From Gimesia alba (GTDB lineage: Bacteria > Planctomycetota > Planctomycetia > Planctomycetales > Planctomycetaceae): a stretch of 64,000 nt of DNA. Positions 55,331-64,000 of this stretch are shown in pieces. The notes under the pieces were generated by a model. It made no database searches and was not told where the DNA came from. It saw nothing but the letters and a program-made list of their open reading frames with translations. The position numbers and the translations under genes are program-made. Within the stretch, counting starts at the first letter, position 1; each line of letters starts with the position of its first letter. The DNA is taken from positions 5,621,546-5,685,545 of the forward strand of contig NZ_CP036269.1 in the NCBI RefSeq assembly GCF_007744675.1, in the 5' to 3' direction.

Positions 55331-56641
55331 ATGTATTTCAAAATGGCCAAACGCGTCTTACTAGAGACAGACAAACGACTTGTCTGGAAGCTGGCTTATA
55401 ATTTCGGTTTCAAAGGCGCGCTCTCAGTTCACAAGCACAAAAAGCGACTGAAACGCGGTGAATTCTTTCCCCCGTTTCTTTACGTCTCTGTCATTAACAG
55501 CTGCAACTTGCGCTGCCAGGGTTGCTGGGTTGATGTCGCCGCCAAGCAGGAAAAAATCGACGTCGAAGCAATGTCGCGTCTGATTTCAGAAGCGAAAGAA
55601 ATGGGGAACTCCTTTTTCGGAATCCTGGGGGGCGAGCCTTTCATGCACCCTCAATTGCTGGAAATTCTGGAACGCCACCCCGACTGTTATTTTCAGATTT
55701 TTACCAACGGCCAATTCATTACCGACGAAATCGCCAAAAAACTTCGCAAGCTGGGGAATGCCACTCCTCTGATCAGTGTGGAAGGCAACGAAATCATCAG
55801 CAACCAGCGCCGAGGTCGCAATGATGTCTATGAAAAAACTATGCGTGGCATTCAGAATTGCCTGGACAATAAACTGCTCACAGGTGTCTGTACCAGCTTA
55901 TGCAAATCCAACATCGACGATCTGCTTACCGAAGAATGGGTTGATAAGCTGATCGACATGGGTGTGATGTATACCTGGTATCACATCTATCGCGTCGCCG
56001 GACCGGAACCAAATCCCGAGTTGGCACTTTCTCCGGAAGAGCAATTACGCGCCCGAAAATTTGTCGTAGAGATGCGGGCCAAAAAACCAATCGGCGTGAT
56101 CGATGCTTATTTTGATCATAACGGCACAGCCCTCTGCCCTGCGGCAACCGGGCTCAGCCATCACATCAATCCCTGGGGCGATATCGAACCCTGTCCTGTA
56201 ATCCAGTTTGCCACCGATTCGATTCACGATGAAACCAAAACGCTGAAAGAAAAATTCGTGCAATCCGAGTTCCTGAAAGATTTTCGCGAGGTGGTGCAGC
56301 AAAACACGCGTGGCTGTATCATTCTGGAACGCCCCGATCTGCTGGAAAATCTCGTCAAAAAACATGGCGCCAAAGACTCCACTGCCCGAAAGCAGGCGAT
56401 GCAGGAACTGCAAAACCTGGAAACGAGAACATCACAATATTCTCCCGGAAACGAGGTTCCCGAAAAGAGTCTCGTCTATCGGATCGCCAAGAAATTCTTC
56501 TTTAACGATTTCGGCGTCTACCAGGGTGCCGATCATAGCCAGACAGCTGCACCGGGCATTCTGGCGAATCAAGCCAGTTCTACCGCTAACGCAAGTGATG
56601 ATCCACCACATTTCATTCCATTGGAAGCAATGAAAAAGTAA
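55331..56641 (+). CDS. Radical SAM enzyme with C-terminal Cys-rich extension
   Basis: 436 aa. The [4Fe-4S]-binding motif is CNLRCQGC (CxxxCxxC, residues ~58-65), followed by GGEPFMHPQLLEI and the SAM-binding barrel (FQIFTNGQFITDE; ISVEGNEIISNQRRG). Around residue 260-300 a second Cys cluster (ALCPAATGLSHHINPWGDIEPCPVIQ) resembles SPASM/twitch-type extra cluster domains. It would carry out a SAM-radical modification of an unknown substrate. Start ATG 55331. It stands alone, convergent with the Cache kinase gene. Confidence 0.87.
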   Translation: MYFKMAKRVLLETDKRLVWKLAYNFGFKGALSVHKHKKRLKRGEFFPPFLYVSVINSCNLRCQGCWVDVAAKQEKIDVEAMSRLISEAKEMGNSFFGILGGEPFMHPQLLEILERHPDCYFQIFTNGQFITDEIAKKLRKLGNATPLISVEGNEIISNQRRGRNDVYEKTMRGIQNCLDNKLLTGVCTSLCKSNIDDLLTEEWVDKLIDMGVMYTWYHIYRVAGPEPNPELALSPEEQLRARKFVVEMRAKKPIGVIDAYFDHNGTALCPAATGLSHHINPWGDIEPCPVIQFATDSIHDETKTLKEKFVQSEFLKDFREVVQQNTRGCIILERPDLLENLVKKHGAKDSTARKQAMQELQNLETRTSQYSPGNEVPEKSLVYRIAKKFFFNDFGVYQGADHSQTAAPGILANQASSTANASDDPPHFIPLEAMKK

Positions 56642-56689
56642 GCCAATCTGGCTGCTTAACCAAAGAGACGCCCCCATTGGATTGCCGGT

Positions 56690-58891
56690 TTACTCTTCTT
56701 TCGAAAGATTAACGATCAACGTAGCATCCGCGCTCGAAGAGGTTGTTGCCTGTACCGCAGACGCGGATTGAATCAACGTCGCATTCAGTTTCTGTTCCAT
56801 TTTCTGCCTCCACCAGTCGCTGGCATCCTGAATCGTCCACTTTCCGTCAGACTGGCATTCAGAAAGTGACTGGACGAGTTCTGCTGCCGTCTGAGGTCGT
56901 TTTGCAGGATCTTTCTCCAGACACTTCATAATAATCTGTTCCAGATCTTCCGCGACAGGTTTTCCCAGTCGTTTAGAAGGAGTTTCCGGCTGCTCCTGGC
57001 TGTGCTTCATACAGATCTCAATAATGGAGTCCCCTTCAAAGACCGTTGTTCCCGTCAGGAGATAAAACCCGACGGCTCCGAACGCATAAATATCACTCCG
57101 GGCATCGACTTGATCCGGGTGGTTGATGCCTTCCGGCGAAAGATACATGGGGGTACCTGCCATGGCATTCGTCGAAGTCAACGAAGCCTGTTCGCGTCCA
57201 TCAACGGCTTTGACCAGACCAAAATCGAGCAGCTTGACGAAATCGTAGACGCCACCGCGATGTGTCAAAAAGATATTGGCCGGCTTGACATCCCGGTGAA
57301 TCACACCCAGTTGATGTGCTTCAGAAAGCGAACCGGCTATCTGCTTCAGCAAATGAATCACACGGTCTTCCGGCAAGGGACCAAACTGTTTGACCAGATC
57401 ATCCAGATTGATGCCTTCCAGCAATTCCATCGCATAATAAAACACTCCCTCGGGCGTTCGGCCGTAATCATAGATGGCAATCGTATTCGGATGGTTTAGC
57501 TGACTGGTTAACTGCACTTCTCGTTCAAACCTGGCAACGGCTTCATCTGTTGTTTTTTCGATATCCAGAAGTTTAATCGCGGTCGGCCGTCTGAGCATGG
57601 CATGATGACCACGATACACAACGCCCATGCCGCCTTCACCCAGTTTTTCTTCTAGTGCGTACTGTCCTAACTGCTTCGCCTTGATCACGGCGCGACGGGT
57701 TTCCTGTTCCTTTCTGGCGACAATCACGGTAAAGATAAAGATGGCGATTGCCCCGACTACCAGGAGTGTAAACAGCCCCCAGAAACTATAGCGTAATAAA
57801 TACAGGGGACGAAACGCTTCCGCCTTGTCCATCTCTGTCGCGACACCCATCTCGTATTCGGGCAGCCACGTCCAGGCGCCCACAACGGGGACGCCTCGAT
57901 AATCTCTGTAACCGTCGACATTCACACCACTCTGATTCTGAACGGCGGCAGCGGCCATGTGCGTTAGCGGACGATCTGCCAGCCTCAAAGTAGGGCGATT
58001 CCCACTGACCATATCGACTTGAGGATCTCGAATTTGAATATTCAGAATCGAGTGAGCATCTTCGCGGTCCGGAATCAAACCGATCATTTTTAAATCTTCA
58101 TCAAAGCGACTTTGAGATAACAGGAGCCCTTCTTTGTCGAAGGCGTAGGTTTCTCCCGTTTTTCCTGCTCGCGCCACAGACAGAATTCGTGTAAAATTAA
58201 CATCAGGTCGAATCAACAGGGCCAATGCTGCGATTGGCTTTCCAGCATCATCCTTGACCGGTGCCATCGCCAGCATGGTCGGCAGGCCTGCCTTTAATTC
58301 ACCCGAATCTGTCTGGCGTGCAAACAGGCTCTCGAAAGGGCGCGTGACGGTGGCTTCTCCCTGAGCGACTTTTTCTAAAGCGGATTTCTGAATCGGCAGA
58401 TCGGCTCTTCCGATCGGTTCATCTCGCGAAGAAGCGATGACTCTCCCATTCAGACTAAAGAGCCCGACGTCCAGATATCCCAGATGTTCCAGTTCGGACT
58501 CGAACTCAGCCCGGAGTTCTGTCAGCGAAGTTGAACGCAGCAAGGCTTCACGGTCATCCGGGTTCTGCTGGGAAATATCAATGAGTTCGGCTGTCAATTT
58601 CTGAATGCGCGGTTCTTCAGCTAAAACTTCTGCCAGTGATTCTTCGCGTTCCAGCCAGATATTTAAAGCCGCCACATCCGCGTTGAGAATCGTCTCCAGA
58701 TTATCAGCAACAGTCTGTTTACTCGACTGTTCTACAACGGAGCGAACGATGAATGCCAGGACCAGTAACAGGACAGTCCCGGCAATCGGCCAGACCCACA
58801 TGCTCCCTTTCGAAAAAAGTCGGGAACGGGAAAAGGACTTCATAAACGACTGGGAAAAAGATCTACCGAGCGAAGACTTTGATGCATTCAT
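56690..58891 (-). CDS. Cache-domain transmembrane Ser/Thr kinase
   Basis: 733 aa. An N-terminal basic stretch and a membrane helix (~32-50), then a large extracytoplasmic dCache-like sensor (~55-360; LGYLDVGLFSLNGRVIASSRDEP, AGKTGETYAFDKEGLLLSQSRF, GVPVVGAWTWLPEYEMGVATEMDK), a second helix (~372-397), and a cytoplasmic kinase (~420-690) with GEGGMGVVYRG, TAIKLLDI, HRDVKPANIFL and KLLDFGLVKA. Ligand-sensing layout like chemoreceptors, but output is Ser/Thr phosphorylation. Common in planctomycetes. Confidence 0.92.
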   Translation of the reverse strand: MNASKSSLGRSFSQSFMKSFSRSRLFSKGSMWVWPIAGTVLLLVLAFIVRSVVEQSSKQTVADNLETILNADVAALNIWLEREESLAEVLAEEPRIQKLTAELIDISQQNPDDREALLRSTSLTELRAEFESELEHLGYLDVGLFSLNGRVIASSRDEPIGRADLPIQKSALEKVAQGEATVTRPFESLFARQTDSGELKAGLPTMLAMAPVKDDAGKPIAALALLIRPDVNFTRILSVARAGKTGETYAFDKEGLLLSQSRFDEDLKMIGLIPDREDAHSILNIQIRDPQVDMVSGNRPTLRLADRPLTHMAAAAVQNQSGVNVDGYRDYRGVPVVGAWTWLPEYEMGVATEMDKAEAFRPLYLLRYSFWGLFTLLVVGAIAIFIFTVIVARKEQETRRAVIKAKQLGQYALEEKLGEGGMGVVYRGHHAMLRRPTAIKLLDIEKTTDEAVARFEREVQLTSQLNHPNTIAIYDYGRTPEGVFYYAMELLEGINLDDLVKQFGPLPEDRVIHLLKQIAGSLSEAHQLGVIHRDVKPANIFLTHRGGVYDFVKLLDFGLVKAVDGREQASLTSTNAMAGTPMYLSPEGINHPDQVDARSDIYAFGAVGFYLLTGTTVFEGDSIIEICMKHSQEQPETPSKRLGKPVAEDLEQIIMKCLEKDPAKRPQTAAELVQSLSECQSDGKWTIQDASDWWRQKMEQKLNATLIQSASAVQATTSSSADATLIVNLSKEE

Positions 58892-59124
58892 GAAAAAAGA
58901 TCGATCTCAGAGAATTCTGATGCGTGACACTACCCCGAATCCGGTTCCGTCTCCCAAACCTTGAGAGCCCCCAATTATGGAAAAACGCCCGCTACGAATG
59001 AGTGAAACATAACAATGAGCTTTGATTGTGGCATGTTCCCTAGCAGGCTTCAAGAACCGAATGGACTTTCTTTGAGAACCGGACCACCACGACGATGGGA
59101 GTTAATGCAAATTTGTCACTCAAT

Positions 59125-59159
59125 AAAAAAAGCCGTGCCTCCAGGAGGTCACGACTTTT
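59125..59159 (-). terminator. Terminator-like hairpin
   Basis: On the minus strand GTCGTGACCTCC-TGGAGGCACGGC forms a stem followed by TTTTTTT. It would end transcription coming from the small frames at 59240-59819. Confidence 0.6.
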
Positions 59160-59239
59160 GTCGTATTGCTGTCATAACATTGCGACGGTGGGGTCGCTGC
59201 AAGAAGGACGGTGAATCGGGTAGTGCCTGGCACTCACCA

Positions 59240-59458
59240 CTAATGATTCCGGTCCATGCTAAGGTTTAGGATCCTCCGACGGAATTTGAAATGACAGAAT
59301 ACTGTTTCCATTGTATGCGGTGTCAATCTTGTCGTCGACGGGTGATTTGATTCAAAAACCAAAATTTCACCACAACTCCGACAGATTGATTGAAAGTGGG
59401 TCTCTGTTTCCCAAAGGTTGTAAAATTCATCGGCATTCAGTGGTCTGACTGATTGCAT
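59240..59458 (-). CDS. Possible small Cys-containing protein
   Basis: 72 aa with CRSCG and later FCHF; the codons are plausible and a terminator follows, but there is no ribosome binding site before the ATG at 59458. Could be a small zinc-binding protein or chance. Confidence 0.3.
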   Translation of the reverse strand: MQSVRPLNADEFYNLWETETHFQSICRSCGEILVFESNHPSTTRLTPHTMETVFCHFKFRRRILNLSMDRNH

Positions 59459-59654
59459 CGTTTTTCAAAAAAAACGAAAAAACAAGTCGATCCTGTACGA
59501 TGCCGTCAAACAGTCGTGCCTCAGGAAGAGCAGGAATCTTAACCATTTTCGGGATGCTGGCAAGGGGAATTCGAGGAGAAGAAATAGAACGGGTTCGGCA
59601 GGGGAAATTTAATTTTTTCAACCTGCGTATTGCGCAACCAGTTCAATATCGGAT

Positions 59655-59819
59655 TCAGATTTTGCGGGTACCGTTTCTCATCAAAACCCAGCCAATGAAG
59701 GCAATCGCAACCAGAACCAGTCCGTATTCCATCGGAGAAATATTATCCCACCGTTTATTCAGGTAATTGATATAAAAAGTGGAATACTCACGACAGGTAT
59801 CCATAATAGACTCGATCAT
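59655..59819 (-). CDS. 54-aa single-pass membrane protein
   Basis: From ATG 59819 (GGGGGT upstream) the frame begins MIESIMDTCREYSTF and has one membrane helix (YGLVLVAIAFIGWVLM) with a basic tail RNGTRKI. N-terminal part is amphipathic. The hydrophobic helix with flanking charges and good translation signal support a real small protein. An overlapping frame at 59788-60030 is less convincing. Confidence 0.5.
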   Translation of the reverse strand: MIESIMDTCREYSTFYINYLNKRWDNISPMEYGLVLVAIAFIGWVLMRNGTRKI

Positions 59820-60033
59820 CACTTACCCCCCCACTACGTGAAATCAACAGGTCATCTTCTGACAACGAGATCAAAATCTTATTTTCATGCCGAATCAGTA
59901 CAGATTTAATAAACGGCATAATCGATAAACCCATCATTTTAGAAAGCGTACTATAGAAGCCTTTATTAATCTTAGTTCGTGATTCGGAAGCTAGTGGTGA
60001 AAAGTTATTATTCTTGAGAATCAACAACAAACA

Positions 60034-60066
60034 ACCCTCTGTAATCTCAGCGAATACAGAGGGTTA
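60034..60066. terminator. Hairpin after xylA
   Basis: AACCCTCTGTA and TACAGAGGGTT form a perfect 11-bp stem with an 11-base loop, 32 bp past the xylA stop. The following minus-strand sequence is only moderately T-rich (GTTTGTTGTTG). Confidence 0.6.
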
Positions 60067-60097
60067 TTCTCGTTCAATTTTCTGGAAAAGCAGGCGA

Positions 60098-61408
60098 TCA
60101 GAGATATTCGTTGATCACGTTTTCAATCCATTCCTGACGACCACTGAGATTCGGAGCGGAATCCCCCTTCTCCAGCATGTAGGTTTCGAGATCAGCAAAA
60201 GAAACGCTACCGTCCTCGATCTGCTTTCCGATTCCTTCATTGTAGCTGGCGTAGCGTTTGGCGACGAAGTCGGACAGCACGCCGTCCTTACGAATCTGTG
60301 CTGCAATTTTTGCACCGCGGGCAAATGCATCCATACCACCAATGTGAGCATAAAACAGATCGATCGGCTCAAAGCTTTCGCGTCTGACTTTGGCATCAAA
60401 ATTGACACCGCCGGGAGCCAGACCACCCTGATCGAGAATGGCCAGCATACATTGCGTGGTCAGATAAATGTCCGTTGGGAACTGGTCTGTATCCCAGCCG
60501 AGTAAAAGGTCTCCCGTATTGGCATCGATACTTCCGAGTGCTCCCTGTATCGAAGAATAAACCAACTCATGCATCATGGTATGACCGGCAAGCGTAGCGT
60601 GGTTCGTTTCGATATTCAATTTCACATGATCCTGCAGATCGTAAGCGCGCAGGAAATTCAGACAGGCAGCCGCATCAAAATCATACTGATGCTTCGTGGG
60701 TTCTTTTGGTTTCGGCTCGAACAAAAACTGTCCTGTGAAACCGATCTTCTGAGCATGTTCCACCGCCATATGCATGAACTGTGCTAGATGATCCAGTTCG
60801 CGTTTCATGTCGGTATTGAACAGATTCATGTAACCTTCACGGCCGCCCCAGAATACATAGTTCTCTCCCCCCAGACGATGTGTGATTTCCATCGCTTTTT
60901 TGACCTGAGCGGCTGCATATGCAAACACATCAGCATTAGGACTGGTAGCAGCACCGTGCATGAAGCGGGGGTGTGAAAACAGATTGGCTGTTCCCCATAG
61001 AAGCTTGATGCCCGTTCGTTCCTGGGCTTCGAGCAGCTTATCGGCGATGCGGTCGAAATTGTCGTTTGCCTCTTTCAAGGTCTCGCCGTCAGGAGACACA
61101 TCTTTATCGTGGAAACAATAATAAGGAGCCTGAAGCTTTTCAAAAAATTCAAACGCAACATCCACACGTTTCAGCGCATTTTCTACAGAATTAGTGCCAT
61201 CGTCCCAGGGACGTTGGAGCGTTGCTGCACCAAACGGGTCACTTCCGGTACCCCGAAACGTGTGCCAGTAACAGATACTAAACCGAAAGAGATCTCGCAT
61301 CGATTTGCCTTCGATTTCTTCTTCCGGGTTGTACTGCTTGAATGCAAGTGGATTTTTGCTCTGAGGGCCTTCGTATTCAATTTTGGGGACGTCTGCAAAG
61401 TATTCCAT
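60098..61408 (-). CDS. xylA: Xylose isomerase
   Basis: 436 aa, the class II length. Interconverts D-xylose and D-xylulose with two divalent metals. Visible: [37 protein letters not shown] with metal and His ligands, [18 protein letters not shown], and catalytic His region [11 protein letters not shown]. Start ATG 61408. A 14-bp LacI-type palindrome is 21 bp upstream, so expression is probably sugar-responsive. No xylulokinase nearby. Confidence 0.97.
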   Translation of the reverse strand: MEYFADVPKIEYEGPQSKNPLAFKQYNPEEEIEGKSMRDLFRFSICYWHTFRGTGSDPFGAATLQRPWDDGTNSVENALKRVDVAFEFFEKLQAPYYCFHDKDVSPDGETLKEANDNFDRIADKLLEAQERTGIKLLWGTANLFSHPRFMHGAATSPNADVFAYAAAQVKKAMEITHRLGGENYVFWGGREGYMNLFNTDMKRELDHLAQFMHMAVEHAQKIGFTGQFLFEPKPKEPTKHQYDFDAAACLNFLRAYDLQDHVKLNIETNHATLAGHTMMHELVYSSIQGALGSIDANTGDLLLGWDTDQFPTDIYLTTQCMLAILDQGGLAPGGVNFDAKVRRESFEPIDLFYAHIGGMDAFARGAKIAAQIRKDGVLSDFVAKRYASYNEGIGKQIEDGSVSFADLETYMLEKGDSAPNLSGRQEWIENVINEYL

Positions 61409-61428
61409 GGTGCTTACCTGTAAAGTGG

Positions 61429-61442
61429 TTAAAACGTTTTAA
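61429..61442. promoter_or_regulatory. LacI-type palindromic operator upstream of xylA
   Basis: TTAAAACGTTTTAA is a perfect palindrome with central CG, the shape of LacI/GalR-family operators, between the xylA promoter region and start codon. No regulator gene is in the window. Confidence 0.6.
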
Positions 61443-61705
61443 GACAATCACTTCAAACAAGGATTCTAAACAGAATCAATTGCCGCGTGTAGGCTCGGGA
61501 AGTTATTGAACAAACATTACAAATGGATTTTCAAAGTGATCTTGCCTCAAAATTCTCAATCTGGGAAACTTCGCGGCTGTTTAAGAAATCCCAGCCAATC
61601 CCCTTTCACCTGCCTTGTCGAATAACACAACAGATGAAAACACTCTGATTTCGCCTGTCTTGGCATAGATTTACTGCATCGCAGTCTGAGTGACGGCAAC
61701 CGGTA

Positions 61706-62269
61706 ATGACTCGTAACCTTATCAATTTAATCATGTTATGTGTTCTATGCACTGGCTGTGCATCAGGTGGGTTTCAGGCTGCGCCTGCTGCGCTGTCAAA
61801 TCCGATTCAAATCTCAGGCACAAATCAGGATGTGGTCTGGGAGCGGGTCGTTGATACGATTCATAACTATAAATTCGCAATTGCACGAGAAAATAAGCTG
61901 GATGGAAGAATTGAGACCGATTACAAAGTCGGGGCAAATCTGTTGGAGCCCTGGCACGGTGATTCTGTCGGCTTTGATAATCGACTGGAAAGCAGCCTGC
62001 AATCAATTCGTCGTCGTGTCTTTGTCAGCGTGACACCCGTCGAAGGAGGCTATCTGCTGGGAGTTGAGGCCTTCAAAGAAATTGAAGACGTGCCGACCCA
62101 GACTTCAAGCGCCCCCGGCGGAGCCACGTTTCAACAGGATTTGAGCTTACGACGCGATTTAAACCTGGTCAAACAGCGAAGTGATACTCCTGGCTGGCTT
62201 CCTCTGGGACGCGACCCGGCACTGGAACAGGATATTCTGGATAGCCTGCAGATCGCCTTTTCAAATTAA
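61706..62269 (+). CDS. Lipoprotein of unknown function
   Basis: 187 aa with lipobox LCTGC (Cys ~18). The mature domain reads 'NQDVVWERVVDTIHNYKFAIARENKLDGRIETDYKVGANLLEPWHGDS' and 'RRVFVSVTPVEGGYLLGVEAFKEIED', a compact alpha/beta domain. The C-terminus binds no obvious motif. Start ATG 61706. A hairpin terminator follows. No family recognised. Confidence 0.75.
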   Translation: MTRNLINLIMLCVLCTGCASGGFQAAPAALSNPIQISGTNQDVVWERVVDTIHNYKFAIARENKLDGRIETDYKVGANLLEPWHGDSVGFDNRLESSLQSIRRRVFVSVTPVEGGYLLGVEAFKEIEDVPTQTSSAPGGATFQQDLSLRRDLNLVKQRSDTPGWLPLGRDPALEQDILDSLQIAFSN

Positions 62270-62278
62270 GCAAATCTC

Positions 62279-62319
62279 CTGTGAGAGACATTAAGCCTCT
62301 CACAGAAGCCGCTTTTTTC
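62279..62319 (+). terminator. Terminator after the lipoprotein gene
   Basis: CTGTGAGAG and CTCTCACAG form a perfect 9-bp stem, followed after seven bases by TTTTTT. Confidence 0.7.
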
Positions 62320-62337
62320 TTAACAGGGCTCTATTTT

Positions 62338-62517
62338 CTACTTACAGAGAATCAATTTGCCATTTTGAGTGATTCGCAAGCGATACGTGGTCTCTCCATG
62401 CTGGATCAACACTTCCTGATTTCCTTTCAGGATCGTATCTGAACAGATCACTTCTGCAGATTCTTCTTTGGGGGCGGACGCCGGCGTCAGGCGTTCTACA
62501 TCACGTTGCTCGCTCAT
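62338..62517 (-). CDS. hemP: HemP-family hemin uptake protein
   Basis: 59 aa from ATG 62517; a longer frame to 62709 is open but not homologous. The end 'SDTILKGNQEVLIQHGETTYRLRITQNGKLILCK' is the HemP/HmuP signature (SxxLFxGxxEVxIxHxGxxYRLRxTxxGKLIL.K). HemP proteins are small regulators or accessory factors linked to heme and iron uptake. No transporter genes are next to it. It lies divergent from the DUF1559 gene. Confidence 0.85.
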   Translation of the reverse strand: MSEQRDVERLTPASAPKEESAEVICSDTILKGNQEVLIQHGETTYRLRITQNGKLILCK

Positions 62518-62905
62518 AATTTCTTGAATACCAGATAAACAAAGAGTTTGAAAATGCAATTCAACACGCCCCTGGTAGACTTCAAGACCACCAATTGAAA
62601 TGCGATATACAAAAGTTCGCACCATAAGGAGTGACAATTGGGGAGTCACTCTGAAAAGCTTATTTTCCACATAAAAAATTGTGAAAAACAGCCCCTTACT
62701 TGCTTGCATGTGCTAAAACTGATGACTAACATAATGATCTTGAGACTCAATGTCAACAAAGACTGGTTATCAAGTCTCCTACAATTTTATGATTTATCGG
62801 CAAGACGGCTTATCCACTCAGACACCAACCGTGTTTGTTTGCACGTTGCAAAACCCTATGTTGAGGAGCACGTTGCCACGATCTTTTTTAGAAGAAAGAA
62901 AAGAA

Positions 62906-63946
62906 ATGGGGCAACATTGTCAACTCAGCCGGAAACCCGGCAAACGCAAACGTGGTTTTACTCTGATCGAGCTGCTGGTGGTCATCGCCATTATCGCGAT
63001 TCTGATCGCTCTACTTTTGCCTGCCGTACAACAGGCGCGGGAAGCAGCGCGTCGCAGTCAATGCAAAAACAACTTGAAGCAGATCGGCTTAGCATTACAC
63101 AACTACCTGAGTGCCCACTCGGCATTCCCTCCGGCCTTTTGTGTCGGCCCTGATGGAACCGGTGGATATACTTCCGGAGGTCAGTGGTCCATCCACGCTC
63201 GCATCCTGCCCTTTGCTGATGGAGCCAACCTCTATAACAATATTGATTTCACCAAAACCTATGATAATCAAACTGACCTCTCGATCGCTTACACACGCAC
63301 CCCCTTCTTTATGTGCCCCAGTGAAGTGAATGACCGAATTCGAACCACATCTGCAGGTGCTCCGGAACATTATCCGATCAGCTATGGATACAACGGAGGG
63401 ACTTGGCGCGTCTTTACGAACTCCAGCCTGAGCGGTGGTAATGGGGCATTTTACCCTAACAGCAAAACCAAGCCACGCGATTTTATCGACGGCATGAGTA
63501 ATACTCTGTGCTTTGCCGAAGTCAAAGCATTTACTGCCTATAATCGGGATGGCGATACAGGGACTTCTTCAATCCCCGGTCTGGCAAGTGGCGTTGAGTC
63601 ATTAATTAGCAGCGGCGGATCAAATAAAGGCAACAGCGGTCACACTGAATGGGTTGATGGACGCGTGCATCAAACCGGTTTTACATCTACGCTTCCCCCT
63701 AATTCCAAAGTCGCCGTTCCCGGTGCCTCTGGTGCCCTCGATGCGGGAGACTATACATCCTGCCGAGAAGCAAAAAGCTGCACTACTCCGACTTACGCCG
63801 CTGTGACTGCCCGCAGTTATCACATTGGAATCGTGCACGCACTGCTCATGGATGGTGCAGTTCGCTCGCTGAGTGAAAATATCGACTTGGGTACTTACCG
63901 TGCTTTGAGCACCCGTAGTGGCGGCGAAGTCATTGGTGAATTCTAA
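62906..63946 (+). CDS. DUF1559 protein with prepilin-type N-terminus (second copy)
   Basis: 346 aa from ATG 62906 (AAGAAA-rich upstream); a longer frame to 62750 is unsupported. Basic leader [13 protein letters not shown], the pilin-like helix, then [20 protein letters not shown] with '[19 protein letters not shown]'. The C-terminal motif is [12 protein letters not shown]. Close relative of the protein at 17840-18826; no lipoprotein gene directly follows before the window ends. Confidence 0.92.
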   Translation: MGQHCQLSRKPGKRKRGFTLIELLVVIAIIAILIALLLPAVQQAREAARRSQCKNNLKQIGLALHNYLSAHSAFPPAFCVGPDGTGGYTSGGQWSIHARILPFADGANLYNNIDFTKTYDNQTDLSIAYTRTPFFMCPSEVNDRIRTTSAGAPEHYPISYGYNGGTWRVFTNSSLSGGNGAFYPNSKTKPRDFIDGMSNTLCFAEVKAFTAYNRDGDTGTSSIPGLASGVESLISSGGSNKGNSGHTEWVDGRVHQTGFTSTLPPNSKVAVPGASGALDAGDYTSCREAKSCTTPTYAAVTARSYHIGIVHALLMDGAVRSLSENIDLGTYRALSTRSGGEVIGEF

Positions 63947-64000
63947 CCCAGCGAAGCCATCAAGCGGACACATGTAACAGAATTAAGCCCTCTGGATTTT

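Noticed and set aside
59788..60030. 80-codon minus-strand frame overlapping the small membrane protein
   Set aside because: No ribosome binding site; overlaps the better supported frame at 59655-59819 and starts beside the xylA terminator hairpin.

Overview
The window looks like the chromosome of a planctomycete, most likely a Gimesia-type member of the Planctomycetaceae; the genus is a guess. The indicators are two DUF1559 'H-X9-DG' proteins with prepilin-like N-termini, a PVC-type membrane-bound dehydrogenase fused to HEAT repeats and a heme-binding tail, an LVIVD-repeat protein, paired PQQ-type beta-propeller proteins, a terpenoid-cyclase-fold/DUF4159 fusion, and two membrane- or receiver-linked Ser/Thr kinases.

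Positions 1 to about 16180 look like a mobile island. Its right edge is the 3' end of a tRNA-Arg(CCU) gene (16181-16254, minus strand). Next to it lie a tyrosine recombinase (14950-16155), a 1 kb non-coding stretch with an inverted repeat, short direct repeats and a structured hairpin, a DnaB-N/RepA-type ATPase (12182-13888), a small excisionase-like HTH protein and an unknown protein. Further left are two near-identical IS3-family elements (2051-3280 and 9253-10480) and remnants of at least three other insertion sequences. Between the two complete elements sits a four-gene AT-rich operon for exported and membrane proteins (8643 to 3831, minus). A hyaluronan-synthase-like glycosyltransferase and the end of an unknown membrane protein complete the left end. 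The left boundary of the island was not found.

From 16255 to 64000 the sequence is more GC-rich core genome. Blocks are: small membrane proteins, a DUF1559 protein and a lipoprotein (16.3-19.2 kb); a TPR-like protein, a sulfite-oxidase-fold molybdoenzyme and an LVIVD propeller protein (19.4-25.5 kb); a universal stress protein and an orphan DNA methyltransferase (26-28 kb); two heme c proteins, a DsbD-type thiol:disulfide interchange protein and a YeiH-type exporter (28-37.5 kb); argF-argD and hemB (38.3-41.8 kb); a translationally coupled pair of PQQ-propeller proteins (42.1-46.2 kb); a GT2 glycosyltransferase, two small membrane proteins and the DUF4159 fusion (46.5-50.6 kb); a MoxR ATPase and a Ser/Thr kinase with a degenerate receiver (50.9-53.5 kb); nagA, a radical SAM enzyme and a Cache-type sensor kinase (53.8-58.9 kb); xylA with a LacI-type palindrome in front of it (60.1-61.4 kb); and a lipoprotein, hemP and a second DUF1559 protein at the right end.

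The most informative signals are the tRNA-integrated island with its four-gene secreted-protein operon, an IS copy that has lost the orfB start codon but keeps a -1 frameshift site, a covarying palindrome across the transposase stop codon, and two ~200 bp MITE-like elements sharing terminal inverted repeats, one of which supplies the stop codon of a neighbouring gene.
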